NCBI GenBank assembly: GCA_023664775.1
Contig: JAMPEW010000001.1
Span: forward strand, 134,855-198,854
DNA length: 64,000 nt
Direction: 5' to 3'
From: Clostridium sp.
GTDB taxonomy: Bacteria > Bacillota > Clostridia > Lachnospirales > Lachnospiraceae
The translations under genes were made by a program, and so were the position numbers. Shown in pieces: positions 46,058 through 53,505 of the stretch (positions are counted from its first letter, which is position 1; every line of letters begins with the position of its first letter). The notes under the pieces are model-generated. The model saw nothing but the letters and a program-made list of their open reading frames with translations, was not told where the DNA came from and did not search any database.

Positions 46058-46501
46058 TTGAGAACGATAGGGTTAGATTACGGAACAAAAACTGTGGGTG
46101 TGGCGCTTTCCGATGAAAATGGCATCATTGCAAGCCCGCACACTACGATTGAGAGAGAACGGCCGACGAAATTAAGACAGACATATGCACAGCTTGAACA
46201 AATAATAAGTGAATACAATGTTGGACTAATCGTGCTTGGTTATCCCAAAAATATGAACAATACTGAGGGTGAGCGGGCGCAGAGTACAAGAGCGTTTAAA
46301 GAGGCGCTTGAAAGAAGAACAGGACTTCCTGTCATACTGTTTGACGAGAGGCTTACTACTGTGGAGGCAGACCGTATCCTTGAGGAAACGGGCGTTGCAA
46401 GGAGTGCAAGAAAGCAGCATATCGATAAGATGGCGGCAGCCATTATTCTGCAAAATTATCTGGATAGGGAAAATAGTGATGGAAGAAAAGATAGCATTTG
46501 A
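46058..46501 (+). CDS. yqgF: YqgF/RuvX family putative pre-16S rRNA nuclease
   Basis: 147 residues with an RNase H fold. GLDYGTKTVGVALSD at the N-terminus carries the first catalytic Asp; LGYPKNMNNTEGERA and FDERLTTVEA complete the site. Proposed to process the 16S 5' end. Start is TTG with AAAGGA upstream. It overlaps the DUF1292 gene by 23 bases. Confidence 0.92.
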   Translation: MRTIGLDYGTKTVGVALSDENGIIASPHTTIERERPTKLRQTYAQLEQIISEYNVGLIVLGYPKNMNNTEGERAQSTRAFKEALERRTGLPVILFDERLTTVEADRILEETGVARSARKQHIDKMAAAIILQNYLDRENSDGRKDSI

Positions 46502-46736
46502 AACGGAAGACGGAGTTGTTGAATTTTTTGTTTTAGAGCAGACCATGCTCAGAGGCATAAATTATATATTAGTAACTGATGACCGAAGCTCTGAGGAGGG
46601 AGATTTTCTGATACTTAAGGAAACCGGCAGTGAGGGAAATATCGCTTCTTATGAAATTCTTGAGGATGATAACGAACTAAAGGCAGTGGTGTCTGTGTTT
46701 GACGAGCTGCTTGAAGACATCGATTTGGAGGTATAA
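46479..46736 (+). CDS. DUF1292 family protein (YrzB-like)
   Basis: 85 residues. IAFETEDGVVEFFVLEQTML, then INYILVTDD and a run of acidic residues; matches the DUF1292 family, of unknown function. The ATG lies inside the end of yqgF. A longer frame reaching back to 46269 is a shadow of yqgF. Position between yqgF and the mltG region is conserved. Confidence 0.85.
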   Translation: MEEKIAFETEDGVVEFFVLEQTMLRGINYILVTDDRSSEEGDFLILKETGSEGNIASYEILEDDNELKAVVSVFDELLEDIDLEV

Positions 46737-46738
46737 TT

Positions 46739-48403
46739 TTGAAGGACGGCACAAATAAGCCGGTGAAAATCATTCCGTTGGGCGGACTTGAACAGATTGG
46801 AATGAATATCACTGCAATAGAGTACGAGGATACCATCGTGGTTGTAGACTGCGGTTTATCCTTCCCTGAGGATGAGATGCTTGGAATTGACCTTGTCATT
46901 CCGGATGTGACTTATCTTAAGGAAAATGCGGACAGGGTAAAGGGTCTTGTGGTAACCCATGGACATGAGGACCACATAGGAGCCATACCTTATGTTGAAA
47001 ATGAGATTAACATGCCCATATATGCGACAAAGCTTACAATGGGATTGATTGAAAATAAGCTAAGGGAACACGATAATATCAACAATATAAAAAGAAAAAT
47101 TGTAAAGCATGGACAGATAATAAATTTAGGCTGCTTCAGAATAGAATTTATAAGGACAAACCATTCAATTGTGGATGCGGCTGCACTTGCCATATATACG
47201 CCGGCAGGCATTATTGTCCATACGGGAGATTTCAAGGTGGACTACACGCCTGTATTTGGCGAAGTCATAGATTTGCCGAGATTTGGAGAGCTTGGCAAAA
47301 AGGGCGTTCTTGCACTGATGGCTGACTCCACAAATGTTGAAAGACCAGGGTATACACAGTCGGAAAAGACTGTTGGAAAAACCTTTGACAATCTTTTTGC
47401 AGACAACAGGGACCACAGAATTATCATAGCTACGTTTGCGTCTAATGTGGACAGGGTGCAGCAGATAATAAATTCGGCATACAAGTACGGACGAAAGGTT
47501 GTTGTGGAAGGCAGAAGCATGGTAAATATCATACAGACTGCCTCTGAGCTTGGATATATAAGCATACCTGACAATACGCTTATCGAGATAGAGCGTGTCA
47601 AGGATTATCCTGACGAGCAGCTTGTGCTTATCACAACAGGAAGCCAAGGGGAAAATATGGCAGCGCTTTCAAGGATAGCAGCCTCCATACACAACAAGAT
47701 TTCCATAAAGCCGGGTGATGTGGTTATATTCTCCTCCCATCCGATTCCGGGAAATGAAAAGGCGGTATTTAAGGTTATCAATGAGCTTGAGATGAAGGGC
47801 GCCCATGTTATTTTTCAGGACACCCATGTTTCGGGACATGCCTGTCAGGAGGAGCTTAAGCTTATGTATGCGCTTATCAAGCCGAAGTATGCCGTGCCTG
47901 TGCATGGCGAGTACAGACATCTGAAGCGTCATGCAGAGCTTGCCGTTGAGATGGGAATACCGAAGGAAAATGTTAAAATACTTTCAACAGGAGATGTGCT
48001 TGAGCTGTCTGACGATAAATTTGATATAACGGGCAGGGTGCCTGCACAGGGGATATTGGTTGATGGTCTTGGCGTTGGAGATGTTGGCAACATTGTTCTT
48101 CGGGACAGACAGCATCTTTCACAAAACGGACTTCTTATTATAGTTGTCACATTGGAAAAGGAAAGCAATCAGATTTTGTCAGGACCTGATATTGTATCAA
48201 GAGGCTTTGTCTATGTCAGGGAATCGGAGACGCTGATGGACGATTGCAGGGCAGTTGTACAGGATGCACTTGATGAATGCCTTATGCGGGGCACATCTGA
48301 CTGGGGAAGGATAAAAACTGCAATCAGGGACTCGCTGGGAGAATTTTTGTGGAAACGGACAAAGAGAAGTCCTATGATACTGCCGATAATATCTGAGGTG
48401 TAA
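46739..48403 (+). CDS. rnj: Ribonuclease J
   Basis: 554 residues, metallo-beta-lactamase/beta-CASP nuclease that degrades and matures RNA. VTHGHEDHIGA binds the metals, with HTGDFKVD, the beta-CASP motifs (FSSHPIPGNE, HVSGHACQEE) and PVHGEYRHLKRH following. TTG start behind GGAGG. It sits between DUF1292 and a ylbF-like gene, an insertion into the yrzB-yrrL order. Confidence 0.95.
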   Translation: MKDGTNKPVKIIPLGGLEQIGMNITAIEYEDTIVVVDCGLSFPEDEMLGIDLVIPDVTYLKENADRVKGLVVTHGHEDHIGAIPYVENEINMPIYATKLTMGLIENKLREHDNINNIKRKIVKHGQIINLGCFRIEFIRTNHSIVDAAALAIYTPAGIIVHTGDFKVDYTPVFGEVIDLPRFGELGKKGVLALMADSTNVERPGYTQSEKTVGKTFDNLFADNRDHRIIIATFASNVDRVQQIINSAYKYGRKVVVEGRSMVNIIQTASELGYISIPDNTLIEIERVKDYPDEQLVLITTGSQGENMAALSRIAASIHNKISIKPGDVVIFSSHPIPGNEKAVFKVINELEMKGAHVIFQDTHVSGHACQEELKLMYALIKPKYAVPVHGEYRHLKRHAELAVEMGIPKENVKILSTGDVLELSDDKFDITGRVPAQGILVDGLGVGDVGNIVLRDRQHLSQNGLLIIVVTLEKESNQILSGPDIVSRGFVYVRESETLMDDCRAVVQDALDECLMRGTSDWGRIKTAIRDSLGEFLWKRTKRSPMILPIISEV

Positions 48404-48406
48404 ATT

Positions 48407-48742
48407 ATGGATGAAATAATAAATCAAAGTATTCATATCAATGAGCTGATAAAAAAATCATCGGAATACGAATGGTATATAAGAGCAGATAAAAGGCTGC
48501 ATGAGCACATTGATTTATATAATCAGCTAAAGGAGTACAGGAGACGGAACTATGAGCTGCAAAATCTTGCAGGTGTAAATCCGTATGATGAAATTGTGGC
48601 TTTGGTAAAGGAATATGATGTGCTTTTACACAATTCTGTTGTCAGTGATTTTCTCAAGGCAGAGGTGCATCTATGCAGCGTATTAGAAACCGTTTACAAC
48701 CGGATTATTGAAGGATTGGAGTTTGACTATTTAGATGAGTGA
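48407..48742 (+). CDS. YlbF/YmcA family protein
   Basis: 111 residues, helical, with the family pattern LxxxIxxSxEYxxYxxA...YNQLKEYRRRNYELQN and VxDFLKAEVHLCSVL. In B. subtilis YlbF, YmcA and YaaT form a complex that affects RNase Y and mRNA maturation. Position directly after RNase J suggests a role in RNA decay (inference). Overlaps the next gene by 8 bases. Confidence 0.75.
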   Translation: MDEIINQSIHINELIKKSSEYEWYIRADKRLHEHIDLYNQLKEYRRRNYELQNLAGVNPYDEIVALVKEYDVLLHNSVVSDFLKAEVHLCSVLETVYNRIIEGLEFDYLDE

Positions 48743-49154
48743 TACAAAGAGAAAAAAGAAAAAACCAATAGAAGAAACGGTAAGAAAAGGATTAAAACAT
48801 TCAGCGGGCTTTACGTGGAGCCTCCTTATCAATGTACTGATTGTATACATTGTAATAAAGCTGTTTTCCTATTCCTTCAACTTTGCATACAGCGTTTTTG
48901 CGGACGTTGCCTGCGACCCTTCAAGCAAGGAATACGTTGTCATAGAAATACCATCGGATTCCTCCTCCCTTGATATAGGAAAGGCATTGGAGGACCGGGG
49001 CATTATTGAGGACAAATATGTTTTTATGGCGCGGGTATGGATAAAGCAATACGGCAATCGCATAACTCCGGGTAAATATGGTCTTTCAGCGGCTATGACA
49101 TATGAGGAAATCATAGACATTATATGTCACATAGAGAAAGAGGAGGAAGAATAA
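48735..49154 (+). CDS. Short MltG-like protein without the catalytic domain
   Basis: 139 residues: a lysine-rich N-terminus, one membrane helix at about 27-50, then a LysM-like segment VVIEIPSDSSSLDIGKALED followed by RGIIEDKYVFM and ITPGKYGLSAAMTYEEII, as in the N-terminal part of the transglycosylase MltG. The lytic domain with its catalytic Glu is missing. Same operon place as B. subtilis yrrL (mltG). It may bind glycan strands or regulate; it should not cleave. Confidence 0.8.
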   Translation: MSDTKRKKKKPIEETVRKGLKHSAGFTWSLLINVLIVYIVIKLFSYSFNFAYSVFADVACDPSSKEYVVIEIPSDSSSLDIGKALEDRGIIEDKYVFMARVWIKQYGNRITPGKYGLSAAMTYEEIIDIICHIEKEEEE

Positions 49155-49157
49155 CCC

Positions 49158-49814
49158 TTGGATGGTTTGGATGAAATAAGAGTGTCATCATACATAAAAT
49201 CCTTATACAGGGATGACGAAGGCATTTTGGGAGAGCTATACAAAAAAGCCGTAAGAGAGGGCGTTCCTGTAATAAGAACTGACACAAGAGAATTTATAAA
49301 ACATGAGCTTCTCATAAAAAAGCCTATGCGCCTTCTTGAAATTGGAACCGCCATAGGCTATTCCTCACTTTATATGAGTTTAATTTTGCCAGACGGGGCA
49401 AAAATCGAAACGATAGAGCTTGATGAGGAAAGATATAGGCAGGCTTGTGAAAATATACGGCACATGGGAAAGGAAGCTGTCATATCGCCCATACATGGAG
49501 ATGCCTTTGACATCATAAAAGGGCTTAAGGATAACACATATGACATGATTTTTTTGGATGGACCGAAGGGACAGTATATCAATTATCTGCCGGAGCTTAT
49601 CCGCATCATAAAAAATGAGGGCGTCCTCATATCGGACAATGTGCTTCAGGAGGGAGAACTGTTAGAATCCCATTTTACCGTGGAAAAAAGAAATAGAACG
49701 ATACATGACAAAATGCGGGAATATTTATATAAGCTTACCCACGAGGATGGGCTTCATACGGCAGTAATACCTGTGGGGGACGGACTTGCGGTAACGTATG
49801 TTGTGAAGGACTGA
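49158..49814 (+). CDS. trmR: tRNA 5-hydroxyuridine methyltransferase (TrmR/YrrM-like)
   Basis: 218-residue class I O-methyltransferase. SAM motif LLEIGTAIGYSSLYMSL, FLDGPKGQY and ISDNVLQEGE metal site, and the ending AVIPVGDGLAV all agree with B. subtilis YrrM, which turns wobble 5-hydroxyuridine into 5-methoxyuridine. It lies directly before the U32 gene that makes the hydroxyl substrate. TTG start with AGGAGG 11 bases upstream, rather long. Confidence 0.85.
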   Translation: MDGLDEIRVSSYIKSLYRDDEGILGELYKKAVREGVPVIRTDTREFIKHELLIKKPMRLLEIGTAIGYSSLYMSLILPDGAKIETIELDEERYRQACENIRHMGKEAVISPIHGDAFDIIKGLKDNTYDMIFLDGPKGQYINYLPELIRIIKNEGVLISDNVLQEGELLESHFTVEKRNRTIHDKMREYLYKLTHEDGLHTAVIPVGDGLAVTYVVKD

Positions 49815-49923
49815 CGAAGAATAATTTATGCAGAGTGATAAGAACGACTGACAAAGAATAATTTATGCAGAGTGACGAGAACAAACTCACGAAGAATAAT
49901 TTGCATAGAGTGATAAGAATGAA
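49811..49923 (+). repeat. Three tandem 37-38-bp repeats between trmR and trhP
   Basis: Units start at 49811, 49848 and 49886, each built on CTGACGAAGAATAATTTATG followed by CAGAGTGATAAGAA. They differ at a few positions; the third has TTGCATAG in place of TTATGCAG. The first unit includes the trmR stop codon. The repeat ends 25 bases before trhP. Confidence 0.85.
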
Positions 49924-49948
49924 TTGATGATAGAAGGAAGATTGAAAC

Positions 49949-51217
49949 ATGACAGAAAAAAACAGCAAAAAAAAGCCTGAGCTTCTCATACCTGCAGGAA
50001 GTCTTGAGGTGCTTAAATGCGCAGTGGACTACGGTGCGGATGCCGTATACATCGGCGGACAAAAATTCGGACTTCGTGCAAAGGCGGATAATTTTACCCT
50101 TCAGGAGATGAAGGAAGGGGCGGATTATGCACATGCGGCATCTGTAAAGCTTTATGTTGCGGTTAATATATTTGCACATAATGATGATATAGAAGGCGTA
50201 AAGGAATATTTTGGTGAAATAAAAAATGCAGGGCTTCACCATGACATAGATGCATTCATAATATCAGACCCGGGCATATTCACGCTGTCTAAGGAGCTGC
50301 TTCCTGAGGTGGACGTGCATATCAGCACACAGTCAAACAATACGAATTATTTGACCTACAATTTTTGGCATCGTATGGGTGCCACAAGAGTGGTTGCCGC
50401 AAGAGAGCTTTCTCTTTCAGAGATAAAAAAAATAAAGGAAAAAATACCTGAGGATATGGAAATAGAGGCATTTATCCATGGGGCAATGTGCATATCCTAT
50501 TCAGGCAGATGCCTTTTGAGCAGCTATTTTACAGGGCGGGATGCAAATAAGGGAGCCTGCACTCATCCCTGTAGGTGGAAATATTCCATCGTGGAGGAAA
50601 AACGTCCCGGCGAATATTTGCCTGTGGAGGAGGATGACAGAGGCACATACATATTTAATTCAAAGGATTTATGCATGATAGAGCATATACCTGAGATGAT
50701 GGCAGCAGGGATAGATTCCTTTAAAATTGAGGGACGTATGAAAACGGCGCTTTATATTGCCGCAGTGACAAGAACCTACAGGCAGGCAATAGACGATTAT
50801 CTAAAATCTGATACGCTGTATGAAAGCCGCATGGAGTATTACAGGAGGGAAATTGCCGCCTGCACCATGAGACATTTTACAACAGGCTTTTACTTTGGAA
50901 AAACGGACGAAGCATCACAGATATATGACAATAACACTTACATAAAAAATTATACTTACCTTGGAATGGTTGAGGATATAACTGATGAAGGACTTGTATG
51001 CCTTCATCAGAAAAATAAATTTGAAGTGGGCGACGATATTGAAATTATGGCATTTTCAGGGGAAAATGTTATGGCACATGTAGAGGCAATATATGATGAG
51101 CGCTTATGTCCCATGCCATCGGCACCACATCCGAAGCAGCAGCTTTTTCTAAAGCTTGATGATATAACGGATGTAAAAAACGGTATGGTTATCCGTTCAA
51201 AGCATTGCGAAGCTTAA
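49949..51217 (+). CDS. trhP: U32-family tRNA hydroxylation protein (TrhP/YrrO-like)
   Basis: 422 residues. PELLIPAGSLEVLKCAVDYG and DAVYIGGQKFGLRAKADNF at the start, and the U32 signature EAFIHGAMCISYSGRCLLS with its cysteine cluster. In B. subtilis and E. coli such proteins form 5-hydroxyuridine at tRNA position 34 from prephenate. Length matches YrrO; the YrrN paralogue is not present here. Start ATG behind GAAGGAAG. Its stop lies in the loop of its own terminator. Confidence 0.87.
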   Translation: MTEKNSKKKPELLIPAGSLEVLKCAVDYGADAVYIGGQKFGLRAKADNFTLQEMKEGADYAHAASVKLYVAVNIFAHNDDIEGVKEYFGEIKNAGLHHDIDAFIISDPGIFTLSKELLPEVDVHISTQSNNTNYLTYNFWHRMGATRVVAARELSLSEIKKIKEKIPEDMEIEAFIHGAMCISYSGRCLLSSYFTGRDANKGACTHPCRWKYSIVEEKRPGEYLPVEEDDRGTYIFNSKDLCMIEHIPEMMAAGIDSFKIEGRMKTALYIAAVTRTYRQAIDDYLKSDTLYESRMEYYRREIAACTMRHFTTGFYFGKTDEASQIYDNNTYIKNYTYLGMVEDITDEGLVCLHQKNKFEVGDDIEIMAFSGENVMAHVEAIYDERLCPMPSAPHPKQQLFLKLDDITDVKNGMVIRSKHCEA

Positions 51218-51824
51218 GCAATGCTTTTTTTTCAATGCGTGAGACATAGGAGCGTGAGATGCCAAGCATTGCCGCAATATCCCGCTGCGGCAGGGGAGGA
51301 TTGCCGTAAAGTCCGTATCGCATAGATATCACCTGCTGCTCACGCTCATCAAGCACATGCTTAAAAATCATTGAAATGTGTCTTATGCTGTCATTTGTTA
51401 TAATACCTGTCAGCACACTCTCATCATCACTTTTTATTATATCCATAAGGCTTATTTCATTGCCCTCCTTATCCGTACCGATAGGCTCATAAAGAGATAC
51501 CTCCCTTGATTCCTTCCGCTCCTGCCTAAGGCGCATTAAAAGCTCGTTTTCGATGCATCTGGAAGCGTAGGTTACAAGCCGGCTGCCCTTGCTTTCATCA
51601 TATGTGTTCACAGCCTTGATAAGCCCGATTGTACCGATGGAAAGTAAATCCTCAACGCTTCTAAATGGCGTCTGATATTTTTTTACTATGTGGGCGACAA
51701 GGCGCAGATTGTATTCCACAAGCGTATTTCTTGCGTTAAGGTCACCCTGGCGACTAAGAGCCAGAAAATGTGCTTCCTCAGAAGGTGATAGGGGGCGCTT
51801 GAAAGTCTGCAATGGTAACCTCAT
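51189..51824 (-). CDS. sigK: SigK-type RNA polymerase sigma factor without pro-sequence
   Basis: 211 residues of sigma-70 family, closest by eye to the mother-cell factor SigK: PLSPSEEAHF, ARNTLVEYNLRLVAHIVKKY, DLLSIGTIGLIKAVNTYDE, RLVTYASRCIENELLM, IGTDKEGNEISLMDI and the region 4 helix DIAAMLGISRSYVSRIEKKAL. Only about nine residues precede the conserved PLSP; a TAG lies five codons before the ATG, so the 20-residue inhibitory pro-sequence of B. subtilis SigK is absent. AAAGGA is the ribosome binding site. Overlaps trhP by 29 bases tail to tail. Confidence 0.88.
   Translation of the reverse strand: MRLPLQTFKRPLSPSEEAHFLALSRQGDLNARNTLVEYNLRLVAHIVKKYQTPFRSVEDLLSIGTIGLIKAVNTYDESKGSRLVTYASRCIENELLMRLRQERKESREVSLYEPIGTDKEGNEISLMDIIKSDDESVLTGIITNDSIRHISMIFKHVLDEREQQVISMRYGLYGNPPLPQRDIAAMLGISRSYVSRIEKKALLKLRNALNG
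51200..51232 (+). terminator. Terminator of trhP inside the sigK coding end
   Basis: AAGCATTGC / GCAATGCTT, perfect 9-bp stem, 9-base loop containing the trhP stop, then eight Ts. The same bases on the other strand encode the last residues of the sigma factor (about KKALLKLRNAL). Confidence 0.85.
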
Positions 51825-51904
51825 ATATCCTTTTCTCTATATATAATATGAAAAAAAGAGAAAAAAGTGCTTTTCCAAAACTTCATTTCATAAAAAGGGT
51901 GTGA

Positions 51905-51910
51905 TATAAT
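51905..51910 (+). promoter_or_regulatory. Extended -10 box upstream of the structured leader
   Basis: TATAAT preceded by TGTGA. The -35 (TTCATT at 51882) is poor. Would start a leader of about 160 bases before the 52079 gene. Confidence 0.45.
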
Positions 51911-51928
51911 ATGCACAAAAACAATGAG

Positions 51929-52042
51929 CAGTGCCGGTCCGAAGATGAAAAACGGTTGCTTGCAGACCGTTTTTTCAGATTACGGACTGATAGGGCGAAT
52001 GCCCGTGAGCGAGATGAAGCATAGCGAAATCGAGCTGCACTG
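51929..52042 (+). ncRNA. Nested-palindrome leader, possible cis-regulatory RNA or distant member of the repeat family
   Basis: Stems in order: CAGTGC (51929) / GCACTG (52037) enclosing all; CGGTCCG (51935) / CGGACTG (51983), which encloses a terminator-like AAAACGGTTGC / GCAGACCGTTTT hairpin with six Ts (51949-51975); and GGGC-gaat-GCCC (51993-52004). The 3' part AAGCATAGCGAAATCGAGCT resembles the same region of repeat copy D. No known riboswitch class recognised. Confidence 0.5.
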
Positions 52043-52078
52043 TGAATTTATGATATAAAATACAAACAGGAGAATTAC

Positions 52079-53422
52079 ATGGAAGATAAACTGAAAAAAA
52101 TTTTAAAAAAGCCATACGTGCCATATATTCTTTATGGTCTTATATTTGGGGCTTTTCTTTTTTTGGGTTACGAGATGTTTGGCGATGATATTCATGTTAG
52201 GGAAAATCTGATGCCGAGTCTTTTAGATGAGCTTGAAAATCTGTCACGGTCATATACTGACTGGAGTTCCAGAATTTTTATTAATCCACCCATTTGGGTC
52301 ATGATGCATTTTCCGGTATGGGTATGGGGGTGCATTACAACACTGCTTGCAGTATACATATTTTGGGGGATTGACAGGCTGCTTTTTAAAAATGAGGATA
52401 GGAAAGACACACGTGTTCTGTTGCTGCTTCTTCTGTTGCTACCGATGGAAGCTTTTTACGATGTGGGATATGTTGTGACAACCATGACCTACATATGGCC
52501 TCTTGCGGCGGCAATTTGTTCTTTTTTTTCAATCAGACGGTTTGCTGACGGTAAAAGGATAACATGGTACCATTCGCTTTTTCTGTGTCTTTGTACCATG
52601 TACGCCGCAAACAAAGAAGAGCTTTCTGTTATGTTATTTATAATATTCGGAACGGCATTTATTATATCGCTAAAAGCCAAAAAACCAAATATCACAATAT
52701 TGCTGCAAATGGTAATCGCAGCTGCGAGTATTTTGTTTCATATGCTCTCAGGGGGGAATACGGAACGGTATCATTTTGCAAACCCTTATAATGATTCCTT
52801 TTTTGATAAGCTGGAAATCGGGCTTACACAAACACCGCTACGTTTGTTTCTAAAATATGATTATATGTGTCTTGCTTTTTCGGCTATTCTTATGTGTATT
52901 ATTTTTTTAAAATACAAAAATGTCCTTGTAAGAGCTGTGTCGATAATACCTGTTGCAGCATGGATTTTTGGTGCAATTGGAGGGCTTATCCTGTCGGACG
53001 GCAACATAGATGTGGCGGCATATGACACATCTTTGTTTTGTTATGGACTATCTATATCGAGAGGGAAATATACACATCCTATGGCATGGATTATGCTTTT
53101 TGCCTCCATTCTTGTTATGTTAGCTTTAGTCTATACTGTCATGAAATGTGCGCCAGATAAAAAAACAGCACTGCCTTCATTTTTGCTGCTCGCCTCTGCA
53201 TACGGCGGCAGGGCGACAACAGGCTTTGCTAATTCAGGGTGGGGGCTTTATGCGAGAACCTATCTATTTATGTATTATGTATTCATCATTATTATGGCAG
53301 TTTATATTCAGGCTGTCAGGAAAGAGCTGTCAGAAAAAAAGGAAACTATTTTAATCCGCTGTCTTGTCATATTTGCTGTTTTGGGTGCTTTTAAAAATAT
53401 TGTAACACTTGGTATTATTTAA
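52079..53422 (+). CDS. Polytopic membrane protein of unknown function (DUF6056-like)
   Basis: 447 residues with about eleven hydrophobic helices. After the first helix come DDIHVRENLMPSLLDELENL and YTDWSSRIFI, a feature of large GT-C-fold membrane proteins of unknown role. Start ATG behind CAGGAG. It stands alone just upstream of the pilus promoter, so it could modify surface polymers or pilin, but nothing in the sequence proves either. Confidence 0.5.
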   Translation: MEDKLKKILKKPYVPYILYGLIFGAFLFLGYEMFGDDIHVRENLMPSLLDELENLSRSYTDWSSRIFINPPIWVMMHFPVWVWGCITTLLAVYIFWGIDRLLFKNEDRKDTRVLLLLLLLLPMEAFYDVGYVVTTMTYIWPLAAAICSFFSIRRFADGKRITWYHSLFLCLCTMYAANKEELSVMLFIIFGTAFIISLKAKKPNITILLQMVIAAASILFHMLSGGNTERYHFANPYNDSFFDKLEIGLTQTPLRLFLKYDYMCLAFSAILMCIIFLKYKNVLVRAVSIIPVAAWIFGAIGGLILSDGNIDVAAYDTSLFCYGLSISRGKYTHPMAWIMLFASILVMLALVYTVMKCAPDKKTALPSFLLLASAYGGRATTGFANSGWGLYARTYLFMYYVFIIIMAVYIQAVRKELSEKKETILIRCLVIFAVLGAFKNIVTLGII

Positions 53423-53435
53423 TATAAAAAATTTC

Positions 53436-53464
53436 TTCACATATATTTTGTTCTGTGATATAAT
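53436..53464 (+). promoter_or_regulatory. Promoter of the type IV pilus operon
   Basis: TTCACA, 17-base spacer, TATAAT with an upstream TG (extended -10). 42 bases before the pilB start, leaving no room for a riboswitch. Confidence 0.75.
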
Positions 53465-53505
53465 TTATACAGCTAATTATACTAAAAAATGAGAGGGATT
53501 GTGCG

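Noticed and set aside
46269..46736. 155-residue version of the DUF1292 protein
   Set aside because: Its first 70 residues are an out-of-frame reading of yqgF; the DUF1292 family starts at the ATG at 46479.
49811..49923. Possible CRISPR array
   Set aside because: Units are contiguous with no spacers, and there are no cas genes.
51911..52023. 37-codon ORF reading through the leader before the 52079 gene
   Set aside because: Starts right at the -10 box with no ribosome binding site, and its sequence simply follows the palindromic stems.
53422..53505. c-di-GMP riboswitch before the pilus operon
   Set aside because: Only about 40 bases lie between the promoter and pilB, too short for either known class; the 56333-56514 gap also shows no such fold.
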